A stretch of 64,000 nt of DNA from Prosopocoilus inquinatus (lineage: Eukaryota; Arthropoda; Insecta; Coleoptera; Lucanidae), in NCBI GenBank assembly GCA_036172665.1, contig CM069872.1, positions 53,678,101 through 53,742,100 of the forward strand. Reading direction: 5' to 3'. Below the pieces are notes generated by a model that worked only from the letters and a program-made list of their open reading frames with translations, did not search any database and was not told the DNA's origin. Shown piece after piece: positions 12,060 to 23,000 of this stretch. Made by a program: the position numbers and the translations under genes. Position 1 is the stretch's first letter. Every line of letters starts with the position of its first letter.

Positions 12060-12930
12060 AAAAGACAAATGCCGGTCGTTTAAAGAGTTAGCGGCGGATA
12101 GTCTTTTATTTCCTTGGTTTTCGACGAAAAAAGCAAAGACAGAGCAAAAATAAACTTGTTCGTTTTATTTTTCTTCTTCTTTCGCTTTTGAAGAGGAAAC
12201 AGAAAAAGCAAAAACTTGCAAGCTTCTCTTTTTCTGACGAAGAAGAAACACATACGACCGATTGTCTTTTGTTTCCTTGACTTTTGACTTGTCTACAACG
12301 AAGAAAATAAAAAAAATGTGAAGATCCATTGACTTTTGTACGTTTCCTTTTTCATGATATTTTGTCTTTTATACTTTGATATATTGTCTTTTCTATTCTT
12401 TTCTATTTTATATAACTGACCGACTGTCTTTTGTTTCTTTGACTTTTGAAATTTTTTTTTACAGTAAAGAAAATAAATGCGAAAATCGATCCTTTCTTGT
12501 TCTCGTTTTGTACTTTGATATTTTGTCTTTTTCATTTTTCTTTCTCGACAAACAACAGCAAATACAACCGACCGATTGTCTTTTGTTTCTTTCACTTTCT
12601 TTTACGATGAAGAAAACAAATGTGAAGTTTTTATACGTCCCTCGTTTAAAATTTCTGCAGTGACTTTTCTTGTCTTTTTCTATTCTTTTCTTTTTGACAA
12701 AGAACAAGTACGTACAATTGATCGATTGTCTTTTGTTTCTTTGACTTGACTTACTTGGGAACCATGAAGAAAACAAATGAAAGTTCCATCGACTTTTATG
12801 CATTTCTTGTTGCAAACTAGTACATTTTTATTATGTATATATATTTTTTTTGTCTCTTCTCGACGAAGAAAAAGCGTGAACGACCAACAGTCTTTCGTTT
12901 CGTTTTTTCTTTTTGCATTCAGTGCTGCCA
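12060..12930. repeat. Degenerate ~155-bp tandem array, six units
   Basis: The phrase GATTGTCTTTTGTTTCTTTG recurs at about 12101, 12261, 12425, 12576, 12726 and 12889 (spacing 150-164). Each is followed by a CGACGAAGAAAA(C/T)AAA..GTGAAG segment. It is strongly pyrimidine/purine biased; open frames here are by-products of composition. Confidence 0.75.
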
Positions 12931-14095
12931 ACTGTGAAATTGTATGCGCGATCTTACTTTCATTAATATTGCGCAAGAAAAAGAAAACTTTCAAAATCCC
13001 GGTCAAAATTTAAAAGGATAAATCAAACCGTCCAAGATATTTTCCTTAACTGTCTAATAATAATTATTATAAACAAAAATTAAGATATTGTCCTTCACTG
13101 TCTGTCTAATAATTATAATAAACAAAAATGCTCGCGGGTTCGTTTACAGGCGGCGGCGGCGGCGGCGTATGTTTCCCATGATTTAAATTGTAAATAATAA
13201 TTAATGGTAAAGCAACAGCTTCCGTTTCAAGCCTAATTAGTGCGTTTTGGTAACACGATAGTGCTTTCTAATGTTTATGACTAAAGACAGGAAAACGTAA
13301 TGATAAGTTTTACAATTTTGTGTGCAAATTATAATAAGCCCATTCCTTATTTATTTTTTCTGTGTTTCCTCGTCAGATGGAGACTTGTGTGTGGACTAGT
13401 GTTGCCAACTTCACGATTGTTTTGTACCTACAATTACTTACAAGATGAGTCAAAAAGAAAAAAAAAACAAAACACAGCACTTATTTAGTTATTCGCTCAA
13501 CGGTCCATTGATTTCGTGATTTCTTAGAAGAAACTTTCGCCACGATAAAGGTGATTAAAAAGAACAAAAAAAAACAACAACTTATTGCTTGATTGATAAT
13601 ATCACGAGTTGTAGCTGAACTTAAAAAAGGCGACGATTTATAGAGTCGTCTTTAATTGGGGGGGAATTACAAGAAGATTCCGTTATTGCAAAAACAAAAA
13701 CAAAAAAAAAAACGCCGATTATCCACCGAATCTCGCCGCCCACGATAAATCACGCCGAATGGCTGTGCTTATATACGATTTACGACGGACGCCAGTTCGG
13801 GTCGTGTCGTGGGTGGATTTATATTAATATTCGTTTAATTGACACCGACTTGATTTATGTTCGCGTTCCTCCGGTGTACGGGTCTCTCTTATTTATAATT
13901 GGTACTACTCGGCTGATTTAATGTAATACGGACCTGTCAATGTATTGAGTGATTGGAACCGTTTCTGTTCGAATAAATCACCTGGGCTCTCTCATGATTA
14001 ACCTTAAGCGAAATTGAACAGGAACTTGTAAAGTGAAAGAGGAGGAAGAAGAAGGACGAGGCATTCTAGGATGACGTGTCACGAATATGGTGACT

Positions 14096-14285
14096 GTTAC
14101 AGTTTCCTGTAAATTTTTCTTTTTCCGAAATGGTGTTGTTTAAATACGACTTCGCAGGCTACATTTAAAAATGTTGATAGCCCTCAAATTTCGTTCAACA
14201 CATTTATTTAAGTATGGTTGGAGTCGTATTTAAATTGGGAAAGAAAAATTTACAGGAAACTGTAATCTTTTGTTTTCGACCGTAG
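14096..14285. mobile_element. MITE, TTACAGTTTCCTGTAA family, copy 2
   Basis: Left end GTTACAGTTTCCTGTAAATTT (14097) and right end AAATTTACAGGAAACTGTAAT (14247-14267), then CTTTTGTTTTCGACCGTAG. Internal TTTAAATACGACT is mirrored as AGTCGTATTTAAAT. Shorter than copy 1 (190 versus about 450 bp) but with the same inverted ends. Confidence 0.7.
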
Positions 14286-14954
14286 CCACAACAAGGTTGC
14301 GTTCGAAAACTGTAACGGGAGAGAACGTTATAGAACAGCATTATTAAAATAAATTATTAATTAATTGATTTATTGTATAGTAATGATTTTCCTGTGCATG
14401 CATGCAACTCATTCCGATGCAGTGTGTACGTATATTAAATTACAGAATCTGATGACCTCATGCCTGTGTGAGCAAGCAGGCAGGTACGCATACAAAGGTG
14501 AAAGAAAAATACGAAGAAGGCTGGGCGTGCCGTATTGCGCCGAGAGCGCGCTCGCCTCCAAGCCAGACAATAGATAACCGTATAACCCTCTGCCCACACT
14601 CATCTTAGACCCGTTTATTCGAAAGGTCGGAGGACACGTTTCAATATTTACAATTTGGCATTTAGCAGGCGTAAACCAGACGCCCACGAGACGAGAAATT
14701 ACTCTCTTACTCGCGATGACTTGTGCATCACGCGGTATTAATCATACAGAGTCGTCAAAAAGAAAAAGAATACCAAAAAAATGAAACCTGTAGGTACACC
14801 TAACTCCCTCTTACAATTTCCATTGTAATCAACAAAAAAACAGCCGCGAGATGAGGCACGCATTTCCACGCAAATTTATGATTGAAGGCATCAGTGGTGG
14901 GACCTGATGCAGTGACGTCATCCATCGATGGATACAACAGATTAGGAATTATGG

Positions 14955-15082
14955 GCGAGTTAAGTAAACGGTCGAATTGCACAGAATCGTCAAGTAAACG
15001 GTCCGACTAAACCCTCTGACCAATCACCAATTGAGAAAAGTGATCGCGTGGTTTGGTTCGACCACTTCGACCGTTCACTTAC
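14955..15082. repeat. Short inverted repeat AAGTAAACGGTCGAA / TTCGACCGTTCACTT
   Basis: Left arms at 14965 and 14994 (a direct doublet) and a right arm at 15067, about 110 bp overall. Possibly a small MITE; no target duplication is recognised. Confidence 0.4.
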
Positions 15083-15589
15083 CCCAGCCAAAAACGTTTT
15101 GCTTTCTAACCTCAAAAAAGAGATATTTTATTTACGTTCTTAAAACCATTGATCGCCCGATCCAACTCTTGTATTGTACTGAACACTGAATTTTAGGTTT
15201 TTATTTCACTTCCTAGACACTTAATTCCTTTACACTCGGTGGTTGGTATAGAAAATGTTGAAAAGTTCAAAACAAACGACTACAACTTTTATATGCACAC
15301 ACGTTTAAAAAAGTGAGGTTAGGTTCGAGATTTCATCTTTCAAACCGTTCCATCACCAGGGCTGCCAGATTTTTCTTGAAGAACAATTACGCCAAACTCC
15401 GAAATGTAAAAAAAAAAATTAATCGATAAATGACATATTTAATAAATTTAAAAATAATATAAAACAACGCCATCTTAAAATTTTCGGATTAGATGTGTGA
15501 TTAAAAAAAAAAAAAACCAAACGATTCTTTAATTAATCACACAAATGTAATTAATTTGACGGTTGTCAAGGTGAACTATTTATTTTTGT

Positions 15590-16500
15590 GTAGTTTTTGC
15601 TTTTGGATAGGAGCAGAAAGAAACAAAAAAGAAACAAAAAATCCCTGCTTTGGAATATAAAAAAAAATCGCCAATTTGGAACATCAAAACAATCTCAAAA
15701 AAAAAAAAACAAATTAAAAAAAAAAAAAAAAAAAGAGAAATTAAAGAAACAACAAGAAAATACCAGGCATGAAAAGCGAATAAACGACAGAAGTAAACCA
15801 AACAATTTTTCGAACCAATCAAAAAACCCGTAGAAAACAGAAGCAAACTATAAAATAAATGAAAAAAAAGAAACGAACGACGAAATACACGCGACGGACG
15901 GAAACAAATGAAAAACGATGAAAAAACTACAAAAAACGCCAATAAATTGCAAAAAATCAATTCTAAAGGATAAGTAAAAGACAAAAAGAAACAAAAGAAA
16001 ATTGATGACAAAGTAAAAGACAAAAAAAAACAAAAGAAAATTGATGACAAAGTAAAAACAAAAAAAAATAAACGAAACTCTAGACGAAAAAGCCAGTAGA
16101 AAACAAAACACGACTGTAAAGAAAGCGTCATTCACCAAATGCGATAAATCAATCTGATTAAAATAAACAAAAAGAAAATACGAGGATAAAATTTAAAAAA
16201 AAAAACAGACATACTAAGATCGACAAAAAAAGAAAATCGACGAAAATTCTAAGAAGAAAAGAATTCGAGACACAAGAAATAAAAACAAAAGGAGAATGAA
16301 TAGACCAAAAAATGAATGAATGAAAAGACGACCGGAAAAAGTTAATAAACCGGCAGAAAACAAAATAAACGAACTGTGAATAAAATGCAAAACATCAACT
16401 CCTTAAAATAAAAACTAAAAGAAAAGAAAAGAAGGGGAAGTGAACAAAGAAATAAAAGTAAAATCTCCAATAATCAAGAATACTGCGTCATTAATGACGA
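15590..16500. repeat. ~0.9-kb purine-rich (+) / pyrimidine-rich (-) tract
   Basis: Dominated by A with AAAGAAAC, GACAAAG and AAAAG words; includes a short tandem at about 15965-16065 (AAAATTGATGACAAAGTAAA repeated). The hydrophobic Phe/Leu-rich open frames on the - strand come from this composition. Confidence 0.7.
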
Positions 16501-16792
16501 AAACTCGTACCATCTTAAAATACTACAGAAGCATATAGTGTCGTAAGCGAATGAAAATTAAGTTGGCAATACATCGCCATGTTGCCAAGTGTAAACATAA
16601 AAATTCGCACATAACCTCAGTAGTTTGTAAACCGTGCTTCGTGTGTCACTTTTATTCGTACAATTAATTACTCCTAGTATTTTCTGCAAATCAAGCCGTT
16701 ACACCCGTTATTCCTTTATTGCTCACTAATTTAATAAATTGACGTTTAAGCTCTCATCAATAATTTGAAGTTGGCGCGCGCAACAGGGAAAC

Positions 16793-16843
16793 AATATGGC
16801 AGCAAGTTTGCGCTATTACTTTGATAGATCTAGGGACTTTAGG
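16793..16843 (+). repeat. Dispersed repeat end TTACTTTGATAGATCTAGGG
   Basis: AATATGGCAGCAAGTTTGCG followed by the motif and ACTTTAGG. It matches 25119-25168 on the other strand and 25303-25334. Probably one terminus of a foldback family. Confidence 0.55.
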
Positions 16844-18059
16844 ACATATAGGCACGTGAAACAAATAAGTTCGTTGTAAATTGAAAATCTAACCTAAAAG
16901 AATGCACGAATTCCTGTTCGCAGGGTGAGTCAAACCTGCGTTAATTGAATTTTTCAGATCAGTTGCGAGATAGCGCGCCTTTCCCCCTGTTATTACCTTA
17001 AAAGCTTTCGAAGAGAGCGACCCGAAACGCTCTTACGGTCGATCCCACAACCGGCAATTATGCTCCTCTGCTACAGATCTAAACTAATTACACGGAGTAA
17101 CCGATTCATGAAACAAGTGGCCGTCGGCCGCAGACTAAAATGCAATAAAATCAAATAAATGACGCGCTCGGAATGCAGCCCGATTATATCACTTTAGTAC
17201 TCGAACGTTTTGTCAATTATTATTGATGCAAAAAATAAATACCTAAATAATTCTAAAATTGCTTTCACCATTTTTTTTTTCGTTTCTGTTTAGTATCATT
17301 GTTGCCATTCATTTCTTTGCTTTTTATTCTCCTGTGTGAATTCAAATCCCCTCGCGCACATGCGCATACGTATGCCAACTTCATTTGTTCTTTTTGGTTT
17401 CATTTTTTTTTTTTTTTATACATAATAGATTAACGTTGAGTCGTTCACGCTTCTTTTGTGTTGGCCAGTCAATAATAATTAATTACTTAATTAATCACAA
17501 ACAAAAAAAATAAATTTGTTTAGTCTTTCAACCAAATAGAATACAGTTTCCTATGTTGCCGGCTAATTAAATGCAAGCAAACCGTAAAAGTGCAAGGCGT
17601 TGGCGTGTAACCGGACTTGTTGTTGTTAATTTGTTAACACACGTTTACCTTGCAATTAGCGTGAAATTAGCGCCGCGCGGCGAAATGAAAAAGAAAAAGC
17701 AAAAAAAAAAAAAAAGAAAAAGAAGCCTAGGTATCAAATAATGCGGAAACTTAAACCGCCACGTTTCGGCGGCGGCACAAGGACAAGGGCCAATTACGAA
17801 GGGTGGTTTTTGACAAGGGGGCTTAAGTAAAAACAGATGACAACTTCCATAAATAATTTTTGAACGAACAAAAGAACCGTCGGGGGAGACACTTGACGGT
17901 ATGTCGCCCTGTATATGTTACAGAACAGAAGGGCGTATATTTGAATACATATGTATGTGTTTATGCGCAGTTAGAAGTTAGTTCCCATGAACAGATTTTT
18001 TTTTTGTTTGCGCTTCATTTATTTATTTAATTTGATTTACGAAATATTACCGAAAACCT

Positions 18060-18240
18060 TTGGATGCTGCACTTTTTTGGGGGGCTGGTCTGCTTCCAAT
18101 TATAGTTTACGAAAAAATCAAAAATCTTTAGATACCGTACTTTTTGGGGCTTGTCTGCTTCCATTTACAGTTTACAAAAAATCGAACATCTTTAAGTACT
18201 ATACTTTTTGGGGCTTGTCTGCTTCCATTTTTATCTACAA
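18060..18240. repeat. Three tandem copies of a ~65-bp unit
   Basis: Units contain CTTTTTGGGGCTTGTCTGCTTCC followed by A/T-rich ATTTACAGTTTACAAAAAATC, starting near 18063, 18130 and 18194. The first copy is the most divergent (GGGGGGCTGGTCTGC). Confidence 0.8.
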
Positions 18241-18824
18241 TCTACATAAAAGAAAAATAATGGGGACGTGTGCATACATACATACATATACATATCAAAC
18301 CAACTTACTACAAAAAAAACCCTGAAAAGACCTTCTTTTCATCGAAACACGAGGAGAAACAAAACAAAAAAAAAGCAACAGAAACATGTGCGTTGAGACT
18401 GAATGGTAAATCCCAACCCTAAAAAAAAAAAAAAACTGTGACAATGGCCCGCGTCCCATAGAATCGACCTCCTCCCATCTGCTATCCATTAATCCGTGAT
18501 GAAATTGCGCGGACAAGTGCATAGAGGGCGGTGAGGAGGAAGCATCAATAGATTCAATTAACCCAACGAAGTCCGATTTGCTCTCGACCCAGTTCGAATC
18601 TTTTATGTTATCAACACATGCGTCGCTTTTCATCTATGGACGGTCTGACCGATTTGTTACGGACACGCTTGTTCGCTCCGCGTAATGGTCACTGAGAATT
18701 TCTCCAACGAGGGCTTTCCTGGATTTCATTTGTTTCTTTTTTTTTCTGTTTGGCCATTGTTGCCAACTAGGTAGAATTTCCACTAATTGCCTCACACACG
18801 CAATTTTAGGTTACTAACTATTTA

Positions 18825-18835
18825 GGCGCCATCTA
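18825..18835 (+). promoter_or_regulatory. GGCGCCATCTA motif (CTCF-like core)
   Basis: Exact match to the recurrent motif, with a one-mismatch partner GGCGCCGTCTA at 18954-18964. Candidate insulator-type site in the Notch-like gene's intron; inference only. Confidence 0.3.
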
Positions 18836-19587
18836 CAATGACCTGTCACTTGAAGCAAATTGAAATAGAGCTAATTTCGTTACGTTTTCATTCATGAAAT
18901 AAAAGAATCGCGTAGAGTTTGATTAAATATATTCGATTTCATTTTTTTTTAGTGGCGCCGTCTACGGTCAATCAAACGAAGAACAATCTAACCAGAATTA
19001 ATTTTCGTTTCGTTCATTTAAAAAAATTAAAAAAGAAATCGATAAAGATAAACGAAATTTCGAACGACAATCTATTAATTTTTGTTTCGTTTATTTATAA
19101 TTAAAATAAGCAGTGATCACTTGACAAATTCTCGAACGCATGAGGACTTTACTTGGATTTTATTAGTCTCTCTGGCCAATGTTGCCAACTTAGGCGTCTA
19201 TAAAAAATAAATTTCCGATTGTTGGCAACACTGTTACTCCACATCAATGGGAACAGTTTTGTAAATAAGCTTGGAACGATTGCAAATTGACAACTATAAC
19301 TGATTTAAAACTAAAACCATTTCGTCCGCTATGGTTCGCTACAATTTAATAGCATAGCCAAAAATAATTGTTGCGCTTCTGGCTGAACGCAATCTGTTTC
19401 TTCAGTTAGTATACCGACATAACCACAATCACAAATATCTTGACTAATTAACGAATGTGAAAATAAAAATAAGCAACATCAGTGGTACAGTCGTTATTAA
19501 AACTTTACAAAAACACAAAAAAAAAGGTTCAAACAAGAATGAAAGGCTATTTGTTTGTCACAAATTAACTTTTTCATATTTTTGTTT

Positions 19588-19735
19588 CTTCTGATGTCAC
19601 AATCTCTGTATGTGACGTCATCAACGACCAGCCCCAAGAAAAAAAAATCTGTATCTATCAATTTTGCAAAAAAAAAATATGTTGCACTTAAACAAAAACA
19701 TTGGTGATGTCACAGTCGCAGATTATGACGTCATA
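19588..19735 (+). promoter_or_regulatory. Duplicated TGATGTCA..TGACGTCA composite sites
   Basis: TGATGTCA (19592) and TGACGTCA (19613), then TGATGTCA (19704) and TGACGTCA (19726). The pair is repeated 112 bp later with almost the same internal spacing (21 and 22). TGACGTCA is the CRE (CREB/ATF) palindrome. They lie about 0.4 kb downstream of exon 2 of the Notch-like gene, in intron 2. Confidence 0.45.
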
Positions 19736-20049
19736 AGAAAACAATTTAAACGTCAATTTATTGCGAATAGTAAATAATGCTTTTTTTGCGGAATATAATT
19801 ATTTATCGATGTACCAAAAACGAAGGTGGTAGTAAGATTTTTATAATTTTCTGTTCTGAGAAATAAGAAAATAAGAACTCGGCAAAGTTTTTGTTGAAAT
19901 TAATGCGTTCAGCCGCCAATTTTCGTTCGCTACGATTTGCTACAATTAGCAGCCCGCACAGTCGCTACTTTTGCATGAACGCAGCCAATGTTTTGCTAAG
20001 CCGAACGTAACAATAAAATTATTAATACTGATAATAAAATGTAGCTTAC

Positions 20050-23000
20050 TTGCAAAACGAGTCGCCCCTAGGTGAAGAAATGCAGGTCCCTCCATTCTTG
20101 CAGGGGCTGGGAGAGCAAGAAACAAAACCTGAAAGCAAACGAAACAAGGTGCTAAAAATGGTCCAACAAAAAAAAAACAATCAATAAATTACTTGTCTCA
20201 AAAAAATATATTACATCTAGTTGGGAGTTCTGTCACGCCGCGAACTTAACTTCCCCTAAACAAAAGTTGAAAACCCCCTAAATTAGTAGTGAACATTTCA
20301 TTTTTTTTTTTTTTTTTTAACAAATCAAATCAGAAATGATTGTAAAGATAAAAAGAAATAATACAACGGAAGAAATAAACTTCTACAAAAAAAGATCGTT
20401 GTAAATTTTTTCAGTGGACAGTTCATTAATAAGAAGAAACCGTAGTTGGCAACAGAAAAAAAAAACAGTACTTGGTAATAGAAAAACAGTTTTTGACAGC
20501 TAAGTGGGTAGCTGTTGTTTTAAAGGTTTTAAAACAGCAGCCAACCGGACAGCTGTCAAAAAATGTTTTTCTATCACCAATTACTGTTTATTTTTTTATC
20601 AGTGAACTGCAATAATGTACGTATAGGATCGGTAAAACAGGCAACCAATTGCTGCTAATTTCAAACCAATAAAAAAGGCATTTCATAAATATTTAATTTA
20701 ATTTGCAAAACAATTGAGTCGTGTGCAGGATTATATTAATTTTCCTCTCACTCTAAAAAAAAAAAAACTCATAAAAATGCGCCCCTAAATTAAGTTGGCA
20801 ACACTGGCCGCAACATAACCTCAATAACCTGAAAGGATTAAACTATTTTCTTGACATTTTGTGTTGTATTAATAAATTTAATGATTTTTTTTTTATTTGC
20901 GTAATCCACTTTTTAATTTTTGACAATTGTAGAGGCACATAAAATTTTAAACAGAAATAAATTTCAAAGAAGTGACGCTCTTGAATAGAAAAAAGTTGAA
21001 AACGACTCGAACATGTGGTTGCGTTATTGCTTAATTAAATTCCCGGTAAAAGTTCCAGCGGAATACTTTCAGTACAGCGCACAATTAAAATCCCATTAAA
21101 TTAAAACGTGCGGTTTATTGCCCCGTTCATCATCGAATTAAAGCGCGCGACTTTTCGCCGACATGGCAGTTCCCTGTAACATAATCACGCGGATAAAACG
21201 CGCGCTCGCTCATTTCGCTTCGTATAATTTTTCAGCAATTAGCGCGCGACTTCAACTGGCGCGCAGTAAATAAATAAATAAACATGACACTGAATTGTCG
21301 TTTTAAAATTAGAAGAAGATTGAATTGACGACGACATAAACGATCCGGAATTGTTATATCCCGGATAAGATCATTAGGTTGGAACGGCTTGCTGCTGCCT
21401 GCTGGCTTCTCTACTATAAATAAATAACAGGCGAATTAAAAAAAAAGAAGCAAGCTCAGAAACCGCGGTGGAAAACTAGTTTCTCATTGAGGGACTTGTT
21501 GTTTTCCAGCACGGTATCGTATTTATTTATTTTTTTTTTAAAGTTGAGTTAATTATTGTGAGACATTAACCCGGTTTCGAGTTATTTTGAACATCCTGTA
21601 CGGTGGTCGAGCTTCGAGCCGCGCTCTAACCTAGCATTCCAGTGACGGCGGCGGCGTGGCGCAGCTGCTCGTGACGTCACGCGTTCCCCTTGCAGTAACG
21701 GTCCGGACAGGTGGTGGCTTTCCGTTGCTCGCGCCCCGCACGGGCTTTAATGTTTCTCCCATGATAGCGAGAGCGTCTGATGGTAATGAACTTCGAAAAC
21801 GAAAGGAATGAGGGAGAGGGGGCGAGGGTGCACTATCAATTATTACAAAAATTAAATAAAATAAAATAAAATCCAGCCAGCGTTATCTAGGTAGGCATTT
21901 TCAAAACAAAATTCTTGGAAATGCACGAGCGCACAGAAAAACCGCTCAGTGTTTGCTGTAGATACGCTGAGTATATTTAAAGACCCGTTTATAGTTGGGA
22001 GTGTCAATACTTGTTCTGTGCGATTTCGACAAGTTGGTCGAAATCTCTTAAATTACAAGAAGTTTCAAGTCAAAGTCAACTGTCAAACCAATTTATAAAA
22101 AAAAGTGAACGGAGATTCTGATTTTGCGTAATCTCCGTTGACTGTGTTATAAATATTCGTTTGTTTGACAGTTGACAACGTCTGTGGAGCGTATTCTGTA
22201 CCCGCCGCCTTTAATCTGATTTGGAGATAGAAAAGTGGCAAGGTTTACAATACAGTTACTATACTTCAGTCTATAATTTTCAAAGTACAAACGAAACAAT
22301 CAATTGGCGTAGAGTACAGTGTTGTCCAATTTCAGAAACATCCCCAAATTCTAAGGCCTAAAGATCTGCAAATAAACGATTTCTATTTACATTCGACCAG
22401 GAAAAAAAAACACTGCCGTCGCTCCGGAAACATGTTTAATAACTTCAACAACTGATAACGACGCGCCTTAGAAGTCGAGAACAGGATGTCTTAAATTAAA
22501 TAAATAAGATAGTGCCCGCAAGTGTGCGCGGATTAAGTTTCTGTTTGTTTTGCTTCCGAATATCTCTTAAACGACTCGGAATAATTAAAAACCCCCTCGG
22601 AACGAGCAACTGAAACGATTTCAACTCTCATCACCGTCTCTGTCCTTTCTTTCTTTCAACAATTTTAACTAGCGTATGCTAATATTTACATTCAATCTAT
22701 TTTTTCTTTTCTTCTCTTCTTGCTTCTTAATTAGTGTGTGCCTGCAGCGGGGCAAAAAACTTTTTGCCTCTCTTCGCAATCAACGAGGCCCCCATTCAGG
22801 AGCGGCTTTAATTAGTCCATTATATCGAGCCCAAAACAAATTACGTACTTGTACATCCATCCAATTTGGCGATGGCGGCAGCAACCGCATAAAAATCGAG
22901 GCGGACGAAATTTCTTGGCGAGATAATCTCTTGGAAGATTCTCAGGCTTTCTCCTCGACATGTTCACGGGTACGCCCAAGTCCCTCCTCGGCCAATGAAT

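Larger units (their letters stand above)
1..20049. other. Non-coding block; intron 2 or beyond of the Notch-like gene
   Basis: I find no convincing exon here on either strand. Open frames are short and either low-complexity or built from tandem repeats. The block lies downstream of the second exon of the Notch-like gene on the - strand, whose phase-2 donor at 20049 needs a further exon; none with an EGF cysteine pattern is visible, so exon 3 is probably beyond the left edge. Contents are tandem arrays, foldback elements, poly(A)/poly(T) runs and scattered GC-richer islands (about 480-800, 8170-8520, 13730-13880, 16920-17060) that could be regulatory. The intron assignment is inference. Confidence 0.5.

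Noticed and set aside
15580..16131. 183-codon hydrophobic frame on the - strand (multi-pass membrane look)
   Set aside because: Comes entirely from the poly-purine tract; Phe/Leu/Ser low complexity, no splice or promoter support.
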